From Elysia crispata (taxonomy: Eukaryota > Mollusca > Gastropoda > Plakobranchidae), in the NCBI GenBank assembly GCA_033675545.1, contig JAWDGP010000269.1, positions 575,001-639,000 on the forward strand: a DNA stretch of 64,000 nt, read 5' to 3'. Made by a program: the position numbers and the translations under genes. The first letter of the stretch is position 1. Each line of letters opens with the position of its first letter. Of the stretch, positions 49,779-62,653 are shown piece after piece. The notes beneath the pieces were generated by a model. The model did no database searches, had not been told where the DNA came from, and saw only the letters and a program-made list of their open reading frames with translations.

Positions 49779-52700
49779 AGCAGAGGAGAAAAAAAACGAG
49801 TGAAAAAATCCTTTTTTTTTTTTTTAATTTTGTTTAATTGAAAGGCCTACTCCTTTTTAGTCTTACTTAACAAATATGTTTTCAGTTTTACGCACGATTA
49901 AGGTTTATTTATTTATTTTTTAAATCTCTGTGAGTTGTGATATTCATGCCAAAGTTGTTTTTTGTTTTTAATATTGTTTTATTTACTTTGATAATTATCA
50001 ACCAAAACAAAGGTATTTATATTTGAAAATGAAATGACCCAAGTACAGTAATTTAAGTGTAGAAAAAAACCCCGCACTAATTAAGCAAATTTGACCAGAG
50101 AGTGTACTTAAAAATGAAAGGAGAGAAGAAACCTCCCAAACTAATGTGTTTGAAACGACAGCGTAAAGGTACTGTGATAGGGCAGATGAAAAATCTGCTT
50201 GGAACTTGTTGCACCTTTATGTACTTATATTTCAGTTGAACTGGAATCAGCCCCTCTTTTCTTTTTTCTGATATTATTTATGTTATTCATGTAGAAAACA
50301 GCTGGTCTAAGAAAACCTCTTATTTATACAAACTTCTTGAATATGGGGTATGGTGAAATATTTGAGACATTGCTGTGTACTTACTTTTATGATGAAATCA
50401 TCTAAACATGTTCAGCTTTTTGACTACTATACTGAGCTTTGGGATGAAATAATTTAAGCGAGAAATTTTATTGAATCATACTGTGCATATATATAATATA
50501 TACCAATTTACTGAAATACATTTTTTTTTCAATGTGCCAAAAAAGAAGAGAAAAGAAAGAAAATCAAAACCAAACAAGGTACTTATTTTTTCAAACAATA
50601 CCCTTGCATTCTTGAAATGCAGGTCAGTTTTTATTCTTTTTTTTTATTTTTCAAAATCAAAATCTTTTTTTAAAAGAAAGAGGAATTTAAGTATTAAGTG
50701 TATGTAAGCACTTAAATTTGTCCTTGCTTATTGATGTTTTAAACTGTTGAAGTGCTAGTCCAACTCCCAATTTGTCATTACCACAGTTCAGTACTTAACT
50801 ATTTATTGTTGTCTTGTGTACATGTTAACTAACTTTAATTAAAAAAGATTAATAATTTTATTAGTTAAAGAAATCCGGGTTTTATTTTAGCTTTTGAATG
50901 CTATTGTTTATCATTCATTCTTTATTTCTTCATTTAAAATGTCTTTGAAACTATCAGAAAATCATTCATAAATCTACTGCTTAGGATTTTTATTTTTGAA
51001 GTATCAAAACAGAGCCAGCTTATTTGTAATAAGATGTTTTCAAAATAAAGTCATCTGATTTGTAACGAGGTGTAATCAAAATAAGTCCAGCTTATTTGCA
51101 AAAATATGTAATCAAAATTTTAATTTCCATCCTATTTTATTTGTGCAATTTCTAGTATTTACATAGCTAGTCATCAGTTCAGTGCATTTTTACCGTTATA
51201 TTGCATCTAATCCAAACAAGGTGGACTTTGCAATTTTTTATCTGTTTGTTTCAAAAGTGTAGAGATTTTTCTTTCTTTTAGTTTCTTGAATGTGAAAGTT
51301 AATTGAATTATATTTCCATCAACAGGTATTGTAATTTTCTTTTGGTTTTTACAAATGAAAGAAAAAAGTATTAAATTATTTAACTCCAAATAGGAGTTAG
51401 GTTTGATTGATGGAATTTTACTTACATTTTGATATAAACATTTAGGGTTTTACTTTTTGTTTTTCCTCAATGCATTCATAGCAATGATAAAATTAGAAGT
51501 CTTTTGTTGAACTTCCTGATTCAATTTCTGTTAAAACATCATTCCAGAATAGGTTTAACTGAATTCCAAAATTATTTTACACGTATTATATATATATATT
51601 TACAACCGCACAATTTTGCCTTTTGATCAACAAAGGGCTTGAATGGACACATTTCATACTTTTCTTTTTTGAATACATTTTGAGAAGCATCCATCTTCTG
51701 ATATTTCCATGCAAAAACAAACCCAACATCACAAAAGGTTACATGGTCCATTATTGTGAAACACATTTTGGGGACTTTGTTTTGTTTTTTTTTTTTTTTA
51801 CCTTTACCATGGTCCTACTATTCAAAACGATGAAATACGACAATGTTACTTTTTCCTTATTTTTCTTGAGGTACAAATTTTTTACATAGCCACTAATTCA
51901 CCTTATATGAACATTTTCCAAGCAAATCAAATTTGTAACAAGTTTTTGCTGAAATGATATGTTTTTTTTTACTCAATATGTGAGATAATGTAAAGTCAGT
52001 TGCACAAGTGTTTAAATTTTATTCCAAAGAGCATTGTGATTTCATAACTTTGGTTTATAACCACAGAGAAATGGGAAAGTTATTTATACAATTGTACCTA
52101 AAGTGTTTACATTGTTTTACTTTTTATGTTGATCACTGATTGTTGTTATTTTTAGTGCAATAATGTACTCTGTAATTTTCCTCTGATCTTTTTTTAAAAG
52201 TAGTTTTCCATTAATTTTTTTTTATTTGTATTAAAACACTACTGCACGATTAAATCTAACAATAAATAAGTAATGCAAAGACTGAAAAAAAAGTCTAACT
52301 TTATATCAAAGTAGAGTTTAACATTCCTTGCATTTGTTTTGTTTATGGTACCTGGCAAAGCACATCATTCTTTCAAAAATAGATACATTTTCTTTTCCAA
52401 AAGGATCTCATTATAAATGAGTACAGCAAAAGGATTATTTTCTACAAACATTCCGTATCTGCAGTCAAAAGTCTCTTTTGCTTTAAGTTTTAATATATTT
52501 TGAGTAAAGCATTTCTCAATGTTGTGATGCATTGTGTGATTCCCTGTTAGCTGTGACATAAAGTCTGTAACAAGCCAAGTCCAGTTGTGAATCTCTTCAA
52601 TAAAAGGTAGCTGAACACTCCAGTTTGATTTGAGTTCCTTCATTTAATTTCTTTGAATCACCCTGACAGAAATTTCTATCATATTTTATTATCATTTATT

Positions 52701-55700
52701 AAAATTTGTCTATGATAAAAACAAAATCAAGGATATTGTTTCAAAAGCTTCGTTGGCTGTCATAAAAAACTGTCATACTTGTAACAAAGTACAACTGCTT
52801 ACCAATTCTTGGGGATCAAACACGTCTGCATTTCTTTCAATTTAAGAAATAGTACTTCCATTAATTTTTCCAATGTTGAATAAATATAGAACCTCTACAC
52901 ATATGATTTTGTATTACAAATGATACTGCCAGTGGAGTCTCAAAATCAGGAATTCCCATTTCACCTAGCAGTTGATCTTGTAACCTAAGGTTGCCGGGAG
53001 CAACCGGTGGGAAACTGACAAACTCAGGGGTGGCCTCTTAACAGCAGTGTATTGTACACTATCCGTGTACCTATTTATATAATTGATCAAGTTTTCAATG
53101 CTATTGCAATATCAAATAGTACACAATTTTCCTCACTATTATTTTACTTTGAGAGAATCTTCCAGAATATCCGTTTTAGATCAGTTCTTCTTATTGTCAC
53201 AGTCTAATTTAACAAAAATCTTGAAAGCTATTTATCGCCTTCAGTGCTGTGAACAATGTAATTTGTTTAAGCTTTGTCAATAATGGGACTGCTGAAATTC
53301 AGCAACCTATATTGCAAATGTAAATATTCTACCTCAAACAACAAACATACCTTGTAGCAATCAGTTTTTTAAGATATTTTGAAAAATAAGAAAGGATAAA
53401 GGTAATAGCTTCTGACTGGCTATTATTTGAGAGCAGATGAGAGAAGACTTAATGCACACGCAACCTGGGGTCAAACAAAATTGTGTCACTTACCCAATGG
53501 GCAAGGCTCTAAAGATTAAGATGAAAAGTAAAATCTGTTCGTTTACTTTTTAGATTGAGGAGACTACAAAATCTGCATTTTGAGCAATCCACTTGATGAC
53601 CTTTTAAACATAAGCATGTAAACCTCACTTGAACTTTATATATGTTTGCGAGATTTAAAATTCAAAAACAAATGAGAGCAGATAAAGAAAATGACTGATT
53701 TTTTTTTTATTTTAATGGATTTCAACACATAGGTGAAACAGCTCGCAATATAATTTATGATATTCATAGCATCTCACAAAGCAAAAAAAACAACAAAACA
53801 AACGTGCAAAAAAACATATTTTAATGTAATTTTATACATGTATTATTTTACATTTTTAGTAATATAGACCTATTATGATGATTTTGACTTTCACACTACG
53901 AAAAAGATGTCAAGCTTGCATGAACTTTTTCCTATTCTGCCTACTCCCTCTATCATAATTTCAAACTAATATCTGGTACTGCGGAAGTACATAGGTATTC
54001 ATATGAACCTGCACTATAAATGAGATTGATTGGACAAGCAAAAATGTAACAAATTTAAGTTTTAGAGTGGAAAAAAGACTGACAGGCATGGTCTCATCTA
54101 CATCGAGAGAGTAGGAGCAAAAGTTAAAATCGTAAGCCTTGACTAATTTTAATATTTCACTTTAGTCTTTACTGCGTCCCTCATTTCAAATGCTGGTCCA
54201 GGAGCTGAGTATAAGTATTCATACTTGCTAGTGCAAAATGTAAATATCTTGCTCAACATAATCTGGTATTGATTTTGCCTGAATATGATTTGGTAAAAAC
54301 TAGAAGAAAAATGTAAATATTTTGACTAAGAGTAAGATAATCACCCTTAGATAGGCCAACAAAATTCATAACAACATTAAATCTAGCTTAAATCCTATGT
54401 TGAATCATAACAATACATGGTAGCTTGTTCTTTAGTATTATAGTTGGATACTGGAAATGTGGAAAAATTGGAGATTTAAAAATTTCTTCCTGATGAGCCA
54501 GCTTCACAATTCAGCAGAAACGCTAAAATTTTTAGTCTCTCCATGAACTTTTTGGTTACAAAGCTTAACCAGATTAGCATTTCTGCGCTGATATATCGGC
54601 GCTGGATACTCAAGTAAAGAATATGAAAACGCCGAAATTTTGGCGTTCTGAAAAGCGACTACTTTCATGACGGGAACACATAATAGCAGCTTCCTAGGCT
54701 TTCCTGATTGGGAAGAGCAGCCATTTTTTTCTTTGCCTCTGCTGTGTTTTTAACTGTTCTGTCAAAGTTTCTAGCTTAAAAGGCCCGAGATAGGGACGTG
54801 CTAAATGCTTAAAGACTTTACTGGTATCTAAATTGCTGACTGTTCCTTGGGTTGCCAGAATTTTTACAAAAAAAAAAAAGGCAAATAAATGTCAACAAAT
54901 AATTTTTTAAACTTTGAAGTGCTTGAAATACAAGCAAGAAGTCTGCCATATTTGCAATGTATAGATTAAAAGAGTCAACCATTGACAATGACAAATGAAT
55001 TGTTTTCCAATGGAAATGAATCATGGCATTGCTTCAGATACTCGAAAAATGACAATAAATCACGAGTTTGTTTATGTAATAATGTTTTGTTTCTTTCACT
55101 CACATTAAAAAAAAAATTATTGAAACTTGAAGTTCAAAATTGTGAAGACCTATAGTATTGTAAACTGTCATAAAGTAATTGAACCTATTTCTCCTAAGCT
55201 TTTGGGATGAAAGTAAATGTAAATAATATAATACTAGCTGGTCCCAGTTGTGCATGAAAAAGCTGAACAGAAGAATAGATGGGCTTCATTTGAGAGGTTT
55301 TCCACATTTAAAGTACATTGATTGCATAGCAATTGATACTTTGCTTATTTTTGTGATTCATAAAGCATCCCAATTCACTGCAAAGCATATGAGAAGCTAA
55401 CAAATATGATTTGCAAAGAATCTTTATAGTTTATCTACTACACTGAGGGAACATTGACTCAAAGCAAACAAAATTGTCATAAAATCATAATAATGGTAAA
55501 TTCAAAAACAAAAAAAAATCCTGGACAAAGAGGTATGTCCAACCAAAGTTTGTGTGTCTCATAATCTGGTATCTCCTAAAGTCACACTCTCAGACATAAT
55601 AGAAGGTAGACAAACCTTTAAAGCATAAAGCTTTGTAATCACCAAGAGAGCTGACTCTAGTGCTTTCCAAAGTTAGATTAAAAATAAAACAAAACAAAAA

Positions 55701-55715
55701 AAGCATCTTCAAAAA
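49779..55715. other. CPE-CAMLG convergent spacer
   Basis: The left part is the probable 3' UTR of the carboxypeptidase gene. AATAAA overlaps its stop (49774-49779) and another lies near 51046. A diverged tandem repeat covers about 51005-51120. The longest frame, 92 codons at 52365-52643 on the minus strand, has no recognisable domain and an in-frame stop right before its ATG; it is probably chance. The right part should hold the CAMLG 3' UTR. Nothing else was supported. Confidence 0.5.
51005..51120. repeat. Diverged ~40-bp tandem repeat
   Basis: Three imperfect units share the order 'CAGCTTATTTG...TAAT..AA.ATGT...TCAAAAT'. They start near 51013, 51050 and 51088 and differ by small indels. 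The array is non-coding, in or near the carboxypeptidase 3' UTR. Confidence 0.5.
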
Positions 55716-58700
55716 CTAGGACAATAGAGCATTCCATATGACAAAAGAAAAGAAATATATAGAAAAATCACTTGCGATAACGGCAATATGGGACATGATT
55801 TTATGGTAGACTCCCATTAGCTCTGGCTTCATCCCACAGAGCATCAATGCAGCTGACACTAGTGTTGCCTGAGACTGAACAGGGCTAACATCCTAAAGGA
55901 AGGAATTAAAAGTTGCAGAGATTCATTTTTAATAAAAGTAAAATACACATTTACTACTGGCAAAGTGACATATGTTATAAATTTAATTGAAAATTGTTGT
56001 AGTGATAACTAATGCAGCTGGTCTTTGAACTGTTGTGTACCTGGATACCAGTATAAAACAGAATTCTATCAAATCTAAATTTATACTGAATGCAGGATGA
56101 AAAGAAAGCACATGCAGACATACTATCCCCTATCATAACACGAACTTAAATACAGCCTTTGTACCGCTCAAAAATACATATATTTACATATATAATCGAA
56201 AAAAAAACTTTTTAAAAATGTTTAAATCAATCTATTGGCAGCTGTGTTACCAAATTAACGAAATTCCTTTAACAGCACCCACAGTTATTTTTTTATTTTC
56301 GCAACATTTTGTCCCTTAAACATATACATAAGAAAGCAAAGTTAAAAATGATACTACTGATAAAAAAAAAAAAACAAAACAAAAAACATCTGTCAGCATA
56401 TTACAGAATGATGCAAATAAGCTTGCTTTTCTCCCAACTATTAAAACACAGTACTGTAATATTTCGATGCAGGTTTCAGTGTCTAAAAGCTGAACTGAAA
56501 TATTTAGTTGGCTGAATCTGTTTTTATCATTGTGATGAATTGCTACACTGAGAACAAGTCTATTGATACAATTTTACAATTTGAAACAACTGGAGACGCA
56601 ATTTATAGATTAGCTATAACAGGATGCTCTTTTACTTTATGAATGGATAAAATTTGCAAGATAATAATTAATCTAATTTTACACTATTCATAAATGTATG
56701 ATAGGTTTGTAACATCTAAACGAATGAACAATTTTACAATATTTTTTTACAAGGCCTTACACCTTTTGATAGCATTTACTGTCTACCATGTTCTTGTGAA
56801 AAACTCATATCCCCTAACAGTTAAATAAAGACTAAAAAAAAATTAGGCCAGGGATAAGCTGATGATATGAACAATAACACTGCCGGTCAAAGTGTATTGA
56901 GCTTGAAACCTAGGTTATCAAATAAATCATATGAGTAAGTTGATTGTGCAGTAAATTTGACTCACCTTCAAGGAAGTCTCCATTAAATATGTGTAAAACA
57001 ACTCCATGGCAAGAAAGGGAAGAAATATGCTCTGCAGGAAAAAAAAAAGCATCAGTTTGAAAACGATATTATCACTTTTTTTGTGAGCTCATGTATCACA
57101 CTTTCTATTTTCCAGAATGAAGCAAGTCATACTCAGTATTAACACTACAGTTTAACACAAGAAATCTTAAAGTTTTGGAAGATCGAAATTTTATCTTAAT
57201 TCAGCTTAACCTTGTAAAGCAGACAAGAGATTTTTGTTAAGCCCAAGATAGGGCCGCTTGGATGGTATATTTATTTTATTCTACAACAAAGTCCAAGATG
57301 ATCTTACCAGAGGCAGAATCAATTTGGATCATGTAAGTAAAAGGAGAAATATCAAGACCAATCATAAGCCTCTTTAAATACACACACCCATCCCAGCCTC
57401 GGCAAATTGACACCAAGGTCCCATTTGCAGACGGGATATATATATATATGTCTTGCACCGAGTTCAAATGAGTCTCATGAAGCTCATATCACATTCAAAT
57501 ACCTCAGACTTGACATCCAGAAAAGTATTTTTCTAGTTTTCTAAATAATAGAAACTGCACAGAATTTTCAAGACTTTAAAAATAGGTGTTATTAGTTTCT
57601 ACTTATTTTGAAAAAGCAAAAGAAACTGGAATTTCACTTCTTTCAAATGCTGTTTTCACCAAATTCAAAATCCCATCGAACAACTAACTAGAGATGATTT
57701 CAAGATATTAAAATTATACTTGATTAAATAGCATGCTTTCAATAAAATTTGTCATTTTTTGTTTTGTTTCATTTTACTTATTTTCAATCTAGCATTCAAT
57801 TACATATCGTTAGTCCTTTTACTTAAAGTTATTTTCAATTTTTATAAACAAATTACTCACTCATGATTGCCAATGGCTGTGAAATTTTAATCATAAACAT
57901 CAGAGAAATACTACAAAATAAAGTGCTTGTTATTTACCATTATTGTAATCTGTCAAAATAAATAAAGGTCTTTGATTTATTTTAAGGTTAGTTAACATAT
58001 TATTGATTTCAAAGGCTATGAGGTTAGTATAAACTAACCTCAACCATAAAAAGTCCAAATCCAAGAGCAAGGACTGATCTGGAAAAGAGAGATGTCATGA
58101 CACACACAACCACTCTCAGCAATTCCAAAGCTTTTGCATCAAAAGTGGAAGGAGGTTGAACTTCAGTTTTGGAAGGATCCTGAGTCTTGGATTTCGAATT
58201 CAGATCTGCAGCTGTTTCTGTAACATCAGCTGCTGCATCACGTCTATTATGATGAAACTCAAAGTTCGGTTCATATTCTTCAGAAACTGGGGATGAAGTT
58301 TCACCTGTAAATATAATGGGCTCTGTGGTCAGTTCCTTTTGTGTAACAGTCTCTGGGGAAGGTGTGCTTGAAAAATCTGATCTCTGGGGTCTTCTCCTGA
58401 GATTATAAGGTGAAGTTTGAGCAGGGGATGGAGGCTGGAGCTGAATCTCATCGTCTTTTGATGAACTGGTGTCAGGAGAAACTTCTGGGGCTGAGATCTT
58501 AATATCCTGATCTTCAGTCTCTGCAGTCCAAAACAATCCAAAAGCAAATATGAAATAGTGAAACTGGAAAAAAAAAAGTAAACTTGCCTCTGAATACTTT
58601 GTGATATCATAATAATACTGTAACACAATAATCCACTGAACAAGAAGTATGTGATTGTGAAAAAGTTAACATGTTGGAGCTTTATTAAAAAAAAAAAAGA

Positions 58701-59179
58701 GTATAGAGCATTATTAAAAAAAAAAGTATAGAGCATTATTCGTGGCAACATACATATATATATCTTTTAAAATCAGCATAAAGTGACAATGGGCAATGAA
58801 AAGGCAAGACATTTTAAAAGAATTGCTTGGTTATGATTCAGGATTTTAAATTGTTCCTTTCTCAGTCTTAGCAGATAATACTACACCAGATACATGTACT
58901 AGTAAATGTTCACTGCATGCAGCTCAGAGACTTAAAAAAAAGAATTTTGCAGCCTCAATCAACAGAGAGGCGAGTAAGTAATTTTATAAAGTCTGATGGG
59001 GATCTTACTGTCCCTTCCATGATATCTGTAAGGTCCCTAAAGAACAACTTTTTTTTTGTACATCACTATGCATCACCTGTTACATCTGATCGCCCTAAGA
59101 GTTTGTTCATCCTGGCTTGAGCATTCTGGGTAATTTTTCGACGTCTTGCTTCACGTTGAGCAGCAGCACGGTCTGACAT
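55716..59179 (-). CDS. CAMLG: CAML, calcium signal-modulating cyclophilin ligand
   Basis: CAML is the ER-membrane partner of WRB/GET1 in the TRC40 receptor, which inserts tail-anchored proteins. Four minus-strand exons join in phase: 59077-59179, 58039-58520, 56966-57031 and 55716-55892, giving 275 residues (human 296). The first ATG in frame gives MSDRAAAQREARRRKITQN, the basic N-terminal helix that binds TRC40 in the family (RRAELRRRK in human). Residues about 40-155 are acidic, Ser/Pro/Thr-rich and probably disordered (SPAQTSPYNLRRRPQRSD). Three membrane segments follow: LLRVVVCVMTSLFSRSVLAL, then IFLPFLAMELFYTYLMETS, then IASDFSIYFFSFVIWNALLS at the C-terminus. The last exon's LVSAALMLCGMKPELMGVYH matches human [20 protein letters not shown] in position and pattern. 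The long middle frame extends past its true acceptor at 58521-58522; that part is intron. Confidence 0.9.
58680..58740. repeat. Small tandem duplication in CAMLG intron 1
   Basis: An A-run followed by GTATAGAGCATTATT occurs twice, about 29 bp apart. A length-variable A-run is the likely cause. Confidence 0.7.
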
Positions 59180-59643
59180 AATGGTCTGTGAAGACAGAGC
59201 AAAGTCTGAAAAAACTGTAAATTGTACAGATTCCAGATTGGGGAAGGACTTCAAAATGGGTATGATACCTCTATCATAGTAAAGCGGGGTTCTAAGAAAT
59301 AGAGGCCTAATTTGCTAAGAAAGCTCTTGATTAAAATTTTCAACAGGCCAATAATCGCTACATAAAACTTTGTTAATGCCTCAAGTACGTGTAAATCATT
59401 TTCTAACAATGAATTAGCAATTTAAAAAAAGGAACCTATGGCATCCTATTCTACATATCTTAATAAAACTAAACCAACGAATCCAGTTGGGGATCCTACC
59501 AAGAATAGACCTAAATCTAGATTTAAAAAAAAAATAGATGTTGGGCTTGGACGTCTCATATATATAATCTGCAGTGCTTAATCTCTTGTAAAATGTGTGA
59601 AATAATTTTGATTTTAAAATGAAGGTAGAAAGACATAATGTAG

Positions 59644-59901
59644 GCCTTACTGTACAGTTTAGTTTTAGTTAATGATCAGGAGTGGAAATGGGCTTCGATT
59701 AAAAATAACGGTGTGAATCCCGATACTGTATCTTCTAGAAAAAATTCGTTGAAAACTCCTTCCACGAAACTGTTCACACAAACAGTACCGCAACAGATGC
59801 AGGACAAAAACGACGATTCCAAATCAGCGACAAAAGCGAAAACGAAACTTGATGGCACAAAATGTACATCACTCATTAACCTGTGGTGTACGTCATCGCA
59901 G
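59644..59901 (+). other. Exon-like open block upstream of CAMLG
   Basis: A stop-free frame of about 86 codons with higher GC than its surroundings reads on the plus strand, for example SSRKNSLKTPSTKLFTQT and KNDDSKSATKAKTKLDG. It has no ATG in the same frame and only a weak possible donor (CAG|GTTCGC at 59901). It may be an internal or first exon of an unknown gene, or simply the CpG-containing promoter and 5' UTR of CAMLG, whose start lies about 470 bp away on the other strand. Confidence 0.2.
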
Positions 59902-59924
59902 GTTCGCATAGCGTCACTCCTAGC

Positions 59925-59928
<4 letters not shown>

Positions 59929-60005
<77 letters not shown>
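59929..60005. repeat. (CT)n microsatellite
   Basis: About 76 bp of pure CT dinucleotide lies some 750 bp upstream of the CAMLG start codon. Read from the CAMLG strand it is a GA repeat, the type bound by GAGA-factor-like proteins in some animals; no role is shown here. Confidence 0.97.
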
Positions 60006-60008
<3 letters not shown>

Positions 60009-60059
60009 GTAAGTAACAAGTTTTCAAAGAATAAATCCTCTTATCGCAAGTTTCGGTCA

Positions 60060-60172
60060 TAAATTATTGACATCCAGAGTGAACCCGATCACACGATGTG
60101 ATGATTGAGATTCGGACCCAGACGTTGAGATTCTAGCCCGTGCTCTAACCACTTCAGCCGACTGAGCAATTT
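60060..60172 (-). mobile_element. Probable tRNA-derived SINE head
   Basis: On the minus strand GGCTGAAGTGGTTAGAGCAC (60159 downward) resembles a tRNA D-arm/A box, and about 30 bp on, GGGTCCGAATCTC resembles the T-arm/B box (GGTTCGAATCC). Spacing fits a pol III promoter of a tRNA-derived SINE. No acceptor stem closes, so it is not a working tRNA gene. The 3' end and target duplication were not found. Confidence 0.5.
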
Positions 60173-61039
60173 TATTTTCCATGAAGCAACCGCTTATTCC
60201 TTCTACTCCAAACCTATAAAACACTTTTTTTTTCCAGCTCTCTGGATTAATACTTTTAAAGCCTATATTCTTTTGTCGCCGCACATATTAATATGGAAAG
60301 TTAGTTCACAGGATGGTTGACAGCCAACCTCACGAATCCTCTGGCACCAATCTCAAGTGGAGGCATTACCTTGACTTGGTAGCCTGGTCGTCCCAGCTTT
60401 TTTATCAAGTCAAGGAATTTTTCTCTTTTGTAAGTGTGAGACCCTCTATTTTTATAGGGAACCATTAGTTCAACCATGATGAACTGATTTAAGTAAGTTA
60501 GATGGATTAAAAAAACAAACTGGTCTTAGTTTCGTTTTCCTGATATAGTCGGTATCGTAACATCTGCCGAAACTTTCCAGTTGTGGTTATCACCCAACAA
60601 CCTTTTCCTTTGGAATTTTGCTCTGAATATGTGGTGAATGTCAGTGATTTTGCCACATACAGACTAGTCAATGAGTTTTGGCCCTTAATATTACGCATTT
60701 CACAAAACAATACGCCCATGCCTGAAGATCTCTGTAACTGACTTTTGTACAATATTTTACTCAGCACTTACGAAGGTAACGTTTGAATATGCAATTACAA
60801 TAGAAGTCTATGATCATCTATAATTCTAGTGTTTTTTTCCTACTCTATCGTTGTCTGTGTTGAGCGATGTATCTGTTTCAAATAAATCGTTTATAAATGA
60901 AAGATGTGACAATTTGTTTAGAACGGAAGGAATAGTCTCCGCTAACAAAAGCAATCACGGTTAATGCTTTGAAATCGGAGATAACACACAACTTTGCAGG
61001 AAACAGTATTGTAATAAACTGAGCCATCCTTTCTCCGTC

Positions 61040-61131
61040 TATCTTAAACAGTTGTCTGTCTACTTCTTGCTATCTTTTTTCTCAACATTCCTCCGACCTA
61101 AGCGACGAATCCTGCCGCATAAACATTTAGG
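61040..61131 (+). other. Candidate 5' UTR exon of the rightmost gene
   Basis: A short stretch ends in CATTTAG|GTGAGT, a near-perfect donor at 61132, in sequence with some CpG (CCTAAGCGACGAATCC). The next good acceptor on this strand is CTCCACAG at 62494, which begins the exon carrying the start codon. It could be the untranslated first exon of that gene; its own 5' end is unknown. Confidence 0.25.
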
Positions 61132-61499
61132 TGAGTCACAAGAGAAGTTTAATGTTCTCTTTTGTCTGAGGAATGGAACTGTGTATTTTTTTTCTTGCTA
61201 CATGAATTAATACACGCTTCCTAAATGAAAAATAATACCGGTAGTGCTCTTTAACTATAAAGAGTAGAAAGAAACTAGAAAGCGGAAAACTTGATTTTGT
61301 TTATCAACAAGTCCAACATTAAAAGAACGTCAAGAAGATCAGGATTCTCTCAAATCATGTAGACAAATAAGCGTGGTTTTGTATCTTAAATTGGATCTAA
61401 TGATTTAAGGAGTAAATCAACATATCCTCTGAAATAAAAAACGAGTAAGTTTAAAGATTAAACTAGATCGATCTCATGAATATAATCATGGTTCATTCT

Positions 61500-61745
61500 G
61501 AAAACAACAACAAATTTATAGATCTAGGAATCTTAGATTTCTATTTAAAAGCTAAATTGAGAATCAGTATATTTTCAGCACTAGATCTAGATCTAACTCA
61601 TGATATAAATTTCTGCATATCAAGTCTAGATCTAGATTTGCAATCTTAATTTCTAGATCTAAATTCTAATTTAGTTCTAAGCATCTTTATGAAGTTTATC
61701 AGCATCGTTAGCAGCCTAGATTTGATTACTACTTGGATGTAGACT
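61500..61745. repeat. ATCTAG-rich cluster
   Basis: CTAGATCTAGATCT-type words recur at least six times (near 61520, 61581, 61624, 61651, 61709 and 61749), separated by AT-rich DNA. It is a dense form of the motif scattered through the window. Confidence 0.7.
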
Positions 61746-62517
61746 GGACCTAGATTTAGATTCATGAGTCAACTAGGAACTTGACTGCAGATGAACACCC
61801 TCCATAATTTTTTTATCCTGAGGCATATTTATTAGGCCTACTACTAGATCTATTTACTTTGAAATATTTGTGCATCTTAGTAACTCTTAGCAAATTGAAT
61901 CCATCATGGGCAAATGAATTTTATCACACCCCTAGATACCTCTCTACCATTTCAAATCTGATAATTGTTATCTGATAGTGCTGCATTATATGAATTGATA
62001 GTTTTTTTTTTCTTTAAATTTGTTTGATCTTTTTGGGGTTTTCAAAAGGGAAGAGATTTAAGAGAGTTGTGAAAAAAAATTTTGGGAATAGAAAAAGAAA
62101 AAATAGACCTCGGAAGGGGTCCTCTCTAATTAAAACTTACATTAAAACTTGGAATTGGCAGCCAATAGTATAATTAGTGATGAATTTAACTTGATGATCA
62201 TCAACATAAGTTACATTTCCAATATTTGTTTCTAACACTTACTATGTTACAAAATATGAGCAGATCAAAATACTGATCAGGGTGTGACAGGTGGTGTGCT
62301 CTCAGTCTCACATGTCATCTTGAGGATCAATATAAATATCCTTGAGTGTCTGCGTTGGAAGTGAAATAAAAGTGAAAGTATAAAAAGCATGAAAGAAACC
62401 ACACAATTATTTCTACGTTCTTTACATTTCACTTTGAGTTTGAAAAAATACAATAAGTGTCATTATAATGAACAGTTCCTCTTTTTCTCCACAGTTTTAG
62501 GTGTTCTCAGCTGTAAT

Positions 62518-62653
62518 ATGGAGCAAGCAAATTTCAATTTTGAAAATGTTTTGTCGGGGATTTCCAATATTTTTAAAGAGGTAAATGAAAAAGCTGCCCT
62601 GGCAAAACAAAAAAATGATGAAAGACTGCAGATACTGAAAAATGATGCTAAAG
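62518..62653 (+). CDS. First coding exon of an unrecognised coiled-coil gene
   Basis: The exon begins at an acceptor (CTCCACAG, to 62494), has 23 bp of 5' UTR with an ATG at 62518, and ends in phase 1 at a strong donor (AAAG|GTAAGT, 62653/62654). It encodes MEQANFNFENVLSGIS, NIFKEVNEKAALAKQ, KNDERLQILKNDAK. The Lys/Glu-rich second half is likely helical. Start, splice sites and composition all support a real gene, but 45 residues are too few to name the family. The rest lies in later exons, none of which was identified before 64000. Confidence 0.5.

Larger units (their letters stand above)
59180..62517. other. Divergent spacer between CAMLG and the rightmost gene
   Basis: This stretch should hold the promoters and 5' UTRs of both flanking genes. 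It contains a possible exon-like block (59644-59901), a long (CT)n array, a probable tRNA-derived SINE, a candidate 5' UTR exon ending at 61131, and an ATCTAG-rich cluster (about 61500-61740). The rest is AT-rich with no exon seen. Confidence 0.5.

Noticed and set aside
52365..52643. 92-codon minus-strand frame with an ATG
   Set aside because: No domain recognised, a stop directly before the ATG, no clear splice sites or promoter; likely chance, though transcript data could change this.
58521..58751. Upstream extension of the long CAMLG exon 2 frame and a 140-codon overlapping minus frame
   Set aside because: The acceptor at 58521-58522 joins in phase to exon 1; sequence beyond is intron. 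The second frame is a shadow of exon 2.
60060..60172. Functional tRNA gene
   Set aside because: Box-like motifs exist but the acceptor stem does not pair and the anticodon arm is not formed; treated as SINE-like instead.
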